A model generated the notes under the pieces. The model was not told where the DNA came from, ran no database searches, and saw nothing but the letters and a program-made list of their open reading frames with translations. A stretch of 6,481 nt of DNA, taken from Candidatus Yanofskybacteria bacterium RIFCSPHIGHO2_02_FULL_50_12. Its GTDB lineage: Bacteria; Patescibacteriota; Minisyncoccia; 2-02-FULL-40-12; GWA2-44-9. Shown piece after piece: positions 1 through 5,761 of this stretch. The DNA is taken from assembly GCA_001794525.1 (NCBI GenBank), contig MGJZ01000014.1:1141-7621 (forward strand), given 5' to 3'. Made by a program: the position numbers and the translations under genes. Position 1 is the stretch's first letter, and each line of letters opens with the position of its first letter.

Positions 1-1242
1 GCGTATCCTGCCTCGCGAGAAATTTGCACGATCGGCGGCATGGTAGCCAATAACTCCGGCGGCGAGAAATCATTGAGTTATGGCAAAACTGACCGATACG
101 TCCAAAACCTAGAAGTCATTCTTTCTGACGGCAATAGTTGTGTCTTGGAACCGCTCGCGCTGGCTGGGCTTGAGGAAAAAAAGAGGCTCGAAACATTCGA
201 AGGTAAAGTATACAGGGAGACCCACGATCTTATAAAGGCAAATTACGATTTGATTCAGCGAGCAAAGCCCGATGTCTCCAAAAACTCGGCGGGCTATGCA
301 TTGTGGAATGTTGAACACGATGGAATGTTTGACCTCACGAAAATATTTGTCGGTTCCCAAGGCACACTCGGCCTGATTACGAAGATTAAACTCGGGCTGA
401 TCAAGCCCAAAAAATATTCAAAGCTTCTAGTTATATTTTTGAACGATTTAAAGCCGCTCGGCGACTTGGTCAACGAAGTGATGAAATTCAAGCCAGAAAG
501 TTTCGAGTCCTATGACGACAAAACTTTACGTCTTGCGTTGAAGTTCTTTCCACGCCTGAAAGGATATTTCTGGAAGTTTTTGCCGGAATTCTGGATGCTC
601 CTGACCGGCGGGATTCCAAAATTAGTATTACTCGCGGAAATTACCGACGATAATGAATCGGAAGTCGATCGAATCTTAAAGGATTTGGAACAGGCGGTAC
701 ACTCTCGATTCAAGGTGCGGACCCACATCACATCTTCTCAAGCGGAAGCTCAGAAATACTGGGCTGTTCGCCGAGAGAGCTTTAATCTTCTGCGCAATCA
801 TGTCGGAAACGAGCATACCGCGCCGTTCATCGACGACGTTATCGTTCATGTTGATCAGCTTCCAGAATTTTTGCCGAGACTAAACGATCTGATTAGTCAG
901 TATAAAGGGCTGATGTATACCATCGCCGGCCACGCGGGCGACGCGAATTTTCACATCATCCCGCTTATGGACTTCCGCAAGGAGGAAAATCGTCGAGCAA
1001 TTCCCGAACTTTCAGAGAAAGTATACGACCTGGTAATCAGTTTAAAGGGATCCATCACGGCCGAGCATAATGACGGGCTGATCCGCACGCCATACCTGGA
1101 GAAAATGTACGGCCGCGAGGTAGTCGAACTATTCAAAAAAACAAAAGAAATCTTCGACCCGCTTAATATTTTCAACCCCGGCAAAAAAGTGATGGTACCG
1201 AAAGAGCAAGCCTATATTAAAGAGCATATTCTACAATCATGA
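1..1242 (+). CDS. FAD-linked oxidase/dehydrogenase (GlcD/YdiJ type), 5'-truncated
   Basis: The frame is open from base 1, so the ATG at 40 is internal: TIGGMVANNSGG, spanning it, is the FAD-pyrophosphate-binding signature (usual form TIGGxxxxNxGG) of the PCMH-type FAD domain. Counting from that ATG, the FAD domain ends near GSQGTLGLIT (105-114; usually GSEGTLG, so Glu is Gln here). The C-terminal FAD-oxidase domain follows with YWAVRRESF (240-248), GHAGDANFH (297-305), AEHNDG (341-346; usually GEHGxG or EHGDG) and FNPGK (378-382). KNSAGYALW (81-89) recalls the YdiJ/D-2-hydroxyglutarate dehydrogenase branch. The family oxidises 2-hydroxy acids such as glycolate, D-lactate or D-2-hydroxyglutarate, usually passing electrons to quinone or another carrier; the substrate here cannot be read. 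No Fe-S cysteine motif appears in the C-terminus. The stop overlaps the next gene by ATGA. Family is firm, substrate unknown. Confidence 0.9.
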   Translation, partial: AYPASREICTIGGMVANNSGGEKSLSYGKTDRYVQNLEVILSDGNSCVLEPLALAGLEEKKRLETFEGKVYRETHDLIKANYDLIQRAKPDVSKNSAGYALWNVEHDGMFDLTKIFVGSQGTLGLITKIKLGLIKPKKYSKLLVIFLNDLKPLGDLVNEVMKFKPESFESYDDKTLRLALKFFPRLKGYFWKFLPEFWMLLTGGIPKLVLLAEITDDNESEVDRILKDLEQAVHSRFKVRTHITSSQAEAQKYWAVRRESFNLLRNHVGNEHTAPFIDDVIVHVDQLPEFLPRLNDLISQYKGLMYTIAGHAGDANFHIIPLMDFRKEENRRAIPELSEKVYDLVISLKGSITAEHNDGLIRTPYLEKMYGREVVELFKKTKEIFDPLNIFNPGKKVMVPKEQAYIKEHILQS

Positions 1243-1880
1243 TAGAGGTTGTACCCGCGATACTGGCAAAAACCAAAGAGGAACTTGAATCTGCCATAAA
1301 GAAAATAGAATCGCACGCGGAGCGGGTACATTTGGATGTGCTCGACGGTGCTTTTACTGGAGCTAATAAATCGATTCACTATTATGAGGAGTTGGAAGCG
1401 ATTGAAATTAAACTAAAATTAGACATTCATCTCATGGTTACTTATCCGCAGGAGATCGTACCGCAATGGCTCATGAATCCGAATGCTGATCGGTTCTGGA
1501 TCCATGTCGAGTCTCAAGGAAATCTCGCCGATTTATGCCTGGAAATTCGAGGCCAAGGAAGAAAGGTCGGTATGGTTATTAACCCCGAGACTCTCAGCGG
1601 CACGGTTCTTGAATACCTGCCCATGATAGACTATATTCAATTCATGACCGTGCATCCTGGTTCGTACGGCCGGCCGTTTCTGACAGACATGCTGGATAAG
1701 ATTTCAACATTCCACGAATCGCATCCGGATCTGATTATCGCGGTTGACGGAGGTATAAATCCGGAAACAGTGCATATGGTTCATGGCGCCGGCGCGGAGA
1801 TTGCAGTATCCGGCAGCTATATCATGAACAGTCCTGATCCAGCAAAAGCCCTTACGGAATTAAAAGACGGTTTTCAATAA
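1239..1880 (+). CDS. rpe: Ribulose-phosphate 3-epimerase family protein (pentulose/hexulose-phosphate epimerase)
   Basis: A 213-residue TIM barrel of normal length for Rpe, which interconverts ribulose-5-phosphate and xylulose-5-phosphate in the cytosol. Visible are the metal and acid/base residues H31 and D33 in VHLDVLDG, H64 in DIHLMV, and D170 in VDGGINPET, plus the phosphate-binding ends GGI (171-173) and SGS (191-193). Two usual substrate-side positions differ: the Ser of PSIL is Ala (PAIL, A7), and the VNPGFGGQ loop reads VHPGSYGR (138-145). The fold and metal chemistry are therefore intact, but the substrate could be another ketose phosphate such as allulose-6-phosphate. It starts inside the oxidase stop (ATGA) without a good Shine-Dalgarno site, as expected for translational coupling, and is followed after 3 bases by a sugar kinase. 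Gene symbol marks the family, not proven specificity. Confidence 0.85.
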   Translation: MIEVVPAILAKTKEELESAIKKIESHAERVHLDVLDGAFTGANKSIHYYEELEAIEIKLKLDIHLMVTYPQEIVPQWLMNPNADRFWIHVESQGNLADLCLEIRGQGRKVGMVINPETLSGTVLEYLPMIDYIQFMTVHPGSYGRPFLTDMLDKISTFHESHPDLIIAVDGGINPETVHMVHGAGAEIAVSGSYIMNSPDPAKALTELKDGFQ

Positions 1881-1883
1881 TTT

Positions 1884-2870
1884 ATGTTTGACGTTATCGT
1901 TATCGGTTCGGCCTCGCGAGACGTATTTATTAATTCGGCTGGCTTTACGATCATCAAAGGGGAACAATTTGCCACCGGACAAGGGTTATGTCTTCCGCTC
2001 GGCTCAAAATTAGAGATTAAGAAGCTTGTCTTAACGACGGGCGGCGGTGGTACGAACACGGCTGTAACCTATGCTCGGCAGGGATTCAAAGCCGCGTGCA
2101 TCGGCGTAGTGGGAACCGATCCGAACGGCACTGCAATTTTGGATGATTTGGAAAAAGAAGGTATCGATACGCAATTTTTCCAAAAACACGATGACGACAT
2201 CACTGCTTACTCGCTGATTCTAGTCCAAGATGGCGGCGAGCGGACGATCTTGTCGTATAAAGGCGAAGGCCAGCACTTTACGACGACCGCCGTGCCGTTT
2301 GACCATTTGCAGTCGAAATGGCTTTTCCTCGACAGTCTTGGTGGACACTATGACTTGCTCAAGAGCGCGGTAGAATGGGCTACCCAAAATAACGTAAAGG
2401 TCGCGACCAATCCCGGATCAAAGGAACTTAAACATGGCTTGGAGAAATTAAAACCCTTGCTTGCAGCGGCGGATATCGTAAGTATGAATCAGGAAGAAGC
2501 GGCGGGCTTGTTGGGCGTACCCTTCGACGACGTAGAACAGATTTTTACTAAAATGGATGAAATCGTGAAAGGAATTTTCGTCATGACGCGGGGACATGAT
2601 GGCGTCATGGTATCGGACGGTACTGATCGTTATAAAGCAGGCGTGCCGGATTCTCCGATTGTGGAGCGAACTGGCTCCGGCGACGCGTTGGTGGCCGGCT
2701 TTGTCTCTGAATATATGCGATCAGGAGACATTGAAAAAGCGATCCAGTTGGCGACTGCAAATGCGTCATCAGTGGTCACCCAATACGGCGGCAAGGCGGG
2801 TATTCTGAAGACAGGCGACATGGGTCCCTGGCCGTTAGTAGAAGTAAGTATTAGTCCAAGAACAAAGTGA
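1884..2870 (+). CDS. PfkB/ribokinase-family sugar kinase
   Basis: 328 residues, typical for the family, which transfers phosphate from ATP to a sugar, sugar phosphate or nucleoside. In order: first beta strand FDVIVIGSASRDVF (2-15); a segment at about 19-50 that probably belongs to the substrate lid; the glycine-rich signature TGGGGTNTAVTYARQGF (52-68) continuing to GVVGTDPNG; the NxxE magnesium motif at N202-E205; and the anion-hole/catalytic motif ERTGSGDALVAGF (261-273), with D267 as presumed base. The common DTTGAGD reads ERTGSGD, so the leading acidic residue is Glu. ATG 1884 lies 3 bases after the epimerase stop with no visible Shine-Dalgarno site. Substrate is open: the context with epimerase and aldolase suggests ribose, ribulose or fructose phosphate. 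Its 3' end lies inside a large hairpin (see separate entry). Family confident, substrate not. Confidence 0.88.
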   Translation: MFDVIVIGSASRDVFINSAGFTIIKGEQFATGQGLCLPLGSKLEIKKLVLTTGGGGTNTAVTYARQGFKAACIGVVGTDPNGTAILDDLEKEGIDTQFFQKHDDDITAYSLILVQDGGERTILSYKGEGQHFTTTAVPFDHLQSKWLFLDSLGGHYDLLKSAVEWATQNNVKVATNPGSKELKHGLEKLKPLLAAADIVSMNQEEAAGLLGVPFDDVEQIFTKMDEIVKGIFVMTRGHDGVMVSDGTDRYKAGVPDSPIVERTGSGDALVAGFVSEYMRSGDIEKAIQLATANASSVVTQYGGKAGILKTGDMGPWPLVEVSISPRTK

Positions 2871-2887
2871 TTGGCAACTAATACTTA
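2845..2887 (+). repeat. Stem-loop enclosing the kinase stop codon
   Basis: An 11-base perfect inverted repeat, TAAGTATTAGT at 2845-2855 and ACTAATACTTA at 2877-2887, is continued inward by CCAA (2856-2859) pairing TTGG (2871-2874) after a 2-base bulge. The 11-base loop 2860-2870 ends with the TGA stop of the kinase gene. No T-run follows, so it does not look like an intrinsic terminator. It may act on mRNA stability, processing or ribosome termination inside the operon; that role is inferred. Confidence 0.65.
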
Positions 2888-2903
2888 TCCGCCCCTGGCG
2901 GAT
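2887..2903. repeat. GC-rich palindrome in the kinase-unknown gene gap
   Basis: ATCCGCC at 2887-2893 and GGCGGAT at 2897-2903 are perfect inverse complements around a CCT loop, giving a 7-bp stem with a triloop. It shares its first base with the preceding stem-loop, so the two hairpins fill nearly all of the gap before the ATG at 2912. There is no T-run behind it. It has the look of the short dispersed palindromes common in bacterial genomes, but only one copy is seen in this window. Confidence 0.55.
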
Positions 2904-2911
2904 CTATAAAT

Positions 2912-4171
2912 ATGAATTCGTACGAAAAATTAAGTCTGATCCTCAACACCTCGCCGGAGGTGCTTTCTGATTTGGATCAGAAGATGTCTATCGCATCTGG
3001 AAAGTCGGGGGTGATGGACATTGTGTCAAAGGATAATGACGATCGGGTTAGTCAGGTGCTTGCTGACTTGGGTTTAAACCGAGATGTGACTGCCGAAGAA
3101 GTGTATGGTGCATTAACACAGCATTTGATTCGGATCGATAGACAATTATTTGAACTACTTGGTCAGCCAGACCTTTCAAATTTTTCAGGCGATGCTGGAA
3201 AAATTCGCGATCTGGCGTTGCAGGTATTTACGCCGCCCAACGGCTTTTTCATCAAAAAAGAAAAAGTCGTCGAATTGCTTGAGAAACAGCCGCCGCAGTC
3301 ATTACTTGACCATTTCGGATATGCGAATGTTGCTGAATTGATCGAGAAAGAAGGATTCGAATCCGTCGTGGCCGCCTTACGATTCACCCAGACCACCGAA
3401 TGGATGCATCAGTTCTTCGATGTGGCATATTCTGGACTTACTCCCGAAGATTTTGAAGATCGCGAGGTAGAGGTCATCGTCCTTGATTCCAAGTGGCTGG
3501 AGATTGCCCAAAAATTCATCGGGAAGAAATTCCATAATGTCAGCCATCTGAAAGAATTCGGTGTCATTTTCATCAGCCCTGATCCAATTGATCAGCCAGG
3601 GGAGACATTGCGTATGTTCGTCCTCCTGTTGCACTATCTCCATGAGGTGCCGTTTTACAGCAGCCTGTTTAGAAAGTTCCTGCACTATGCTGATTTTGTA
3701 GCGAAGCTTCAATCGTTGCTTCGCGGCGATGTATTGGAAGCAGAGGATGCAAAAATCAAAACTCAAAACGGAAATTGGCTGGTGATCCAGCGTTATCTAG
3801 CTAAAGACGATACCAATGACCCTCGCTTGGCTATGCCACACGTTGATCCAGAAGCGGAGCATTGGTGGCTGGTCTCCAAAAATTTCCGGAAGCTCGCAGA
3901 AGTGATGGGAGATACCGAACCGTTTAACATTGCCCGATGGGCTGACTTGGATTTTGTGGGGGATTTCTTCAAGTCGGCTGATGGTTCGGAGAGGCTGGTC
4001 AGCTTTGGTGTGGTAGACTTAATCATGTCCATGGTGAAACGGGGCGAAGTCAAATATCTCTACCATCAACAAGAAGCTCTGTGGAATCGCATTTTCGTGG
4101 AATACTTGGGACGCGATATGATGAATCAACTGATTGAAGATAATATCATTAAAGGATATATCGAACTATGA
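2912..4171 (+). CDS. Unrecognised 419-residue soluble protein coupled to the aldolase gene
   Basis: I do not recognise a named family. The protein is acidic to neutral, mostly helical in appearance, has no signal peptide or membrane segment, and seems to have several parts: a helical N-terminus (about 1-105), a middle part (106-180) that includes FTPPNGFFIKKEKVVELL, a mixed segment (185-225) with FGVIFISPDPID, a helix-rich stretch LLLHYLHEVPFYSSLFRKF (238-256), and a polar patch QRYLAKDDTNDPRLAMPH (293-310) followed by a double Trp (318-319). This wording feels familiar from uncharacterised patescibacterial proteins, from memory only. The ATG at 2912 follows a 41-base gap filled by hairpins, with no clear Shine-Dalgarno site. 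Its stop overlaps the fba start by ATGA, so the two are probably translated together. A role linked to the aldolase or sugar-phosphate metabolism is an inference from position alone. Confidence 0.85.
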   Translation: MNSYEKLSLILNTSPEVLSDLDQKMSIASGKSGVMDIVSKDNDDRVSQVLADLGLNRDVTAEEVYGALTQHLIRIDRQLFELLGQPDLSNFSGDAGKIRDLALQVFTPPNGFFIKKEKVVELLEKQPPQSLLDHFGYANVAELIEKEGFESVVAALRFTQTTEWMHQFFDVAYSGLTPEDFEDREVEVIVLDSKWLEIAQKFIGKKFHNVSHLKEFGVIFISPDPIDQPGETLRMFVLLLHYLHEVPFYSSLFRKFLHYADFVAKLQSLLRGDVLEAEDAKIKTQNGNWLVIQRYLAKDDTNDPRLAMPHVDPEAEHWWLVSKNFRKLAEVMGDTEPFNIARWADLDFVGDFFKSADGSERLVSFGVVDLIMSMVKRGEVKYLYHQQEALWNRIFVEYLGRDMMNQLIEDNIIKGYIEL

Positions 4172-5067
4172 CGCTAAACGATTTTCTTAAAGAAGCGCGA
4201 GAGAAGAAGCAGGCGATCGGGCATTTTAATTTTGCGACCGAAGATGTGTTAAAAGCGATCGTGTCGGCGGCCAAGGAATCGGGAGCGCCCTGTGTGATTG
4301 TCGGTACTTCCGAAGGCGAGGCAGAATTCGTAGGGATGAAAGAGGCGGTGGCCTTGGTTCGAGCAGTGGCTGACGATTTCCAATACCCAGTGTTTTTGAA
4401 TGCTGACCATTTCAAATCATTCGAAAAATGCAAAGTTGCTATCGATGCCGGCTATGATTCAATAATTATCGACACTTCAAGGCTAAGCCTTGAAGAAAAT
4501 AGGGCGGCGGCCAAGCAGGTGGTTGAATACGCCCGATCAATTAATCCCAATATTTCTGTAGAAGGTGAGCTTGGGTATTTGAAAGGTTCTTCAGAGGTTC
4601 AACAAAAGATTGAGATCAGTACGGATGATTATTCAAAACCAGAAGAAGTAGCTGATTTTATCGCGCAAACCGGGGTGGATCGGATGGCAGTCGTATTCGG
4701 AAATATCCATGGCATTGTAAAGGAAGTAGTATCAGCCCCGACGACTGAAAGTGTCGGGGTCCCGACCGAAGCGTCGGGAGAAGAAAAGCTCGATATCGAT
4801 CATTTTTCCAAAATCGTCGCAGCTGCTCCGAATGCATACTATGTACTTCACGGCGCTTCGGGACTAAAGGACGAAGACGTGAGGGCCGCGATTCAGGCGG
4901 GCATTACAAACGTCCACTTCAATACTGAACTCCGGGTGGCGTATCACGATACTCTTGAAAAGACGATGCATGATAATCCGACCGAAACCACGCCTTACAA
5001 ATACCTCGGTCCAGCTGCAGAAGAAGTCAAAAACCTAGTCCTCCAGAAACTTGCACTCTTCAAGTAG
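4168..5067 (+). CDS. fba: Class II (zinc-dependent) fructose-bisphosphate aldolase family protein
   Basis: Cytosolic enzyme expected to split fructose-1,6-bisphosphate into dihydroxyacetone phosphate and glyceraldehyde-3-phosphate, or act in reverse. Visible motifs: GHFNF (18-22), NADHF (78-82) with catalytic D80 and zinc ligand H81, DTSRLSLEEN (102-111), VEGELG (131-136), GNIHG (178-182) with zinc ligand H181, LHGASG (227-232) with zinc ligand H228, and FNTELR (251-256). The usual KVNxxT motif reads NVHFNT, placing His250 where an Asn is normal. At 299 residues it is about 15 longer than short family members such as the 285-residue Bacillus FbaA; the excess lies at about residues 190-204 and is encoded by a palindromic element. 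ATG overlaps the preceding stop; AAAGGA at 4151-4156 is a somewhat distant ribosome site. Tagatose-bisphosphate or other ketose-phosphate specificity (GatY-like) cannot be excluded. Confidence 0.93.
   Translation: MTLNDFLKEAREKKQAIGHFNFATEDVLKAIVSAAKESGAPCVIVGTSEGEAEFVGMKEAVALVRAVADDFQYPVFLNADHFKSFEKCKVAIDAGYDSIIIDTSRLSLEENRAAAKQVVEYARSINPNISVEGELGYLKGSSEVQQKIEISTDDYSKPEEVADFIAQTGVDRMAVVFGNIHGIVKEVVSAPTTESVGVPTEASGEEKLDIDHFSKIVAAAPNAYYVLHGASGLKDEDVRAAIQAGITNVHFNTELRVAYHDTLEKTMHDNPTETTPYKYLGPAAEEVKNLVLQKLALFK
4475..4495. repeat. 10-bp perfect palindrome within fba
   Basis: CTTCAAGGCT (4475-4484) and AGCCTTGAAG (4486-4495) are perfect inverse complements around a single A. It lies in codons for the conserved DTSRLSLEEN region, so unlike the 4736-4779 element it adds no residues. 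It could form an mRNA hairpin during translation, or be chance. Confidence 0.45.
4736..4779. repeat. Double palindromic element inside the fba coding sequence
   Basis: Two hairpins abut exactly. The first pairs CCCCGAC (4736-4742) with GTCGGGG (4753-4759), and inside it ACT (4744-4746) pairs AGT (4750-4752) after one bulged G, leaving a GAA loop. The second pairs TCCCGAC (4760-4766) with GTCGGGA (4773-4779). The inner halves can also pair with each other (GTCGGG at 4753 with CCCGAC at 4761). It stays in frame and encodes roughly PTTESVGVPTEASG, low-complexity residues between zinc ligands H181 and H228. Probably an inserted short palindromic repeat tolerated in a surface loop. Confidence 0.7.
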
Positions 5068-5079
5068 TTATGGTATAAT
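5051..5079 (+). promoter_or_regulatory. Sigma-70-type promoter for the membrane-protein gene
   Basis: TTGCAC (5051-5056), a 17-base spacer and a perfect TATAAT (5074-5079) preceded by TGG (5071-5073), an extended -10. The -35 matches only the first three consensus bases, but the -10 is ideal. It overlaps the last codons and stop of fba and predicts a start near 5086, giving a leader of about 75 bases. No terminator separates fba from it, so read-through from upstream is also likely. Confidence 0.8.
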
Positions 5080-5088
5080 TAAAACTTA

Positions 5089-5147
5089 GCTCCTTAAAAA
5101 CGCCTAACGTTTTGCCTTGTCAGCCTAACTGACATTGATCTAGGAGC
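5089..5147 (+). promoter_or_regulatory. Structured 5' leader with two identical CCUAA hairpin loops
   Basis: Hairpin A pairs AAAACG (5097-5102) with CGTTTT (5108-5113); hairpin B pairs TGTCAG (5118-5123) with CTGACA (5129-5134). Both have a 6-bp perfect stem and the same five-base loop CCTAA (5103-5107 and 5124-5128). A possible closing stem joins GCTCCT (5089-5094) to AGGAGC (5142-5147), which would make a three-way junction and hide the AGGAG just before the gene. UAGG (5141-5144) is also complementary to CCUA of either loop. Seen as DNA, GCCTAAC repeats directly at a 21-base period, about two helical turns, so an operator for a dimeric regulator is an alternative reading. I match it to no known riboswitch. 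Confidence 0.5.
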
Positions 5148-5160
5148 ATTGGAGAGTGTG

Positions 5161-5757
5161 ATGTCTGAAAATGATTCGATGTGGCCAGTAGGAGTATTTT
5201 TGGGTCTACTGGTTTCTTTTGCCTTGGTAGCCATTCTTGGAAGTTTCTCTTTGAATGGTGAACCGATATTCAAAACTGGACTGCTCCTTCTCCTCACCAT
5301 CTTGTTCGTGGCTTCGTCATGTGTTGTTGGAGCTTCTGTTGTGAAGATTTTCGAGTTGAGGAAGGATCTCGAGCTGGCGAAGCGGTTCATCAAGGCCTTC
5401 TTCCGCAATGCTGAAGGCGAGCCCATCGTACTTCGGCATTTGGGCTATTACGCTGAAGCGGTGCGACTGGCCGCAGAACATCAGCGCATCCTTCACACTA
5501 AGGGACTTGAAGGCGTCGGTATCCATCCTTCTGGTAATCCGGAAACGCTAGAGCATCAGAGAAAAGAAGCAGAGAAAGAAGCCAAGAAACAGTTTGAAAA
5601 GAATCAGAGCTTTTTCTACACTGCCTATGACGATCTTCTGGCCCTTCAGGACGCCGGCTGGTATCCGACCATGGTCCAGGGGACCATGGTCCCGGGAAAG
5701 AACCACCGAAACTGGAAGCACTGGCTTCCCAAGGCTGACTCCGAACCGGCTGTCTGA
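5161..5757 (+). CDS. Small two-helix membrane protein of unknown function
   Basis: The ATG at 5161 is preferred: GGAG (5151-5154) sits 6 bases upstream. An in-frame TTG at 5149 would add four residues but has AGGAG only 2 bases ahead. The 198-residue product has two hydrophobic helices, about 8-29 and 39-63, joined by a short loop (SLNGEPIFK). A soluble C-terminal region follows, with basic residues directly after helix 2 (ELRKDLELAKRFIK), suggesting both termini face the cytoplasm. A charged helical or coiled-coil stretch lies at about 127-149, and a small tandem repeat TMVQG/TMVPG at 170-179, before an aromatic and basic tail (NHRNWKHWLP). I recognise no family. It has its own promoter, structured leader and terminator, so it is regulated apart from the sugar operon. 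Confidence 0.82.
   Translation: MSENDSMWPVGVFLGLLVSFALVAILGSFSLNGEPIFKTGLLLLLTILFVASSCVVGASVVKIFELRKDLELAKRFIKAFFRNAEGEPIVLRHLGYYAEAVRLAAEHQRILHTKGLEGVGIHPSGNPETLEHQRKEAEKEAKKQFEKNQSFFYTAYDDLLALQDAGWYPTMVQGTMVPGKNHRNWKHWLPKADSEPAV
5667..5696. repeat. 15-bp tandem duplication that is also palindromic
   Basis: GACCATGGTCCAGGG (5667-5681) is followed at once by GACCATGGTCCCGGG (5682-5696), one mismatch in 15. Because the unit contains the palindrome GACCATGGTC, the pair also forms an 11-bp perfect inverted repeat (5667-5677 with 5681-5691). It encodes TMVQG-TMVPG near the end of the membrane protein and keeps the frame. Confidence 0.7.
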
Positions 5758-5761
5758 TCTC

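Noticed and set aside
1666..1677. 12-base perfect palindrome ACGGCCGGCCGT in the epimerase gene
   Set aside because: Explained by codons for YGRPF in a GC-rich stretch; no associated structure or function.
2871..2910. Possible promoter (TTGGCA ... TATAAA) before the 419-residue gene
   Set aside because: The boxes are 28 bases apart and TATAAA lies directly before the ATG; both hairpins occupy the space.
3632..3646. HYLHE in the unknown protein as a metalloprotease motif
   Set aside because: The order is HxxHE, not HExxH, and no third ligand pattern supports a zinc site.
3377..3766. Minus-strand open frame of 129 codons inside the 419-residue gene
   Set aside because: Antisense shadow of a long coding frame that is linked to fba by an ATGA overlap; no domain features.
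5102..5129. Two GCCTAAC heptamers resembling integron attC core sites
   Set aside because: They are direct rather than inverted, no GTTRRRY partner is seen nearby, and the small gene has a terminator instead of an attC site downstream.
5149..5160. TTG at 5149 as start of the membrane protein
   Set aside because: AGGAG is only 2 bases upstream, too close, whereas ATG 5161 has GGAG at 6 bases.
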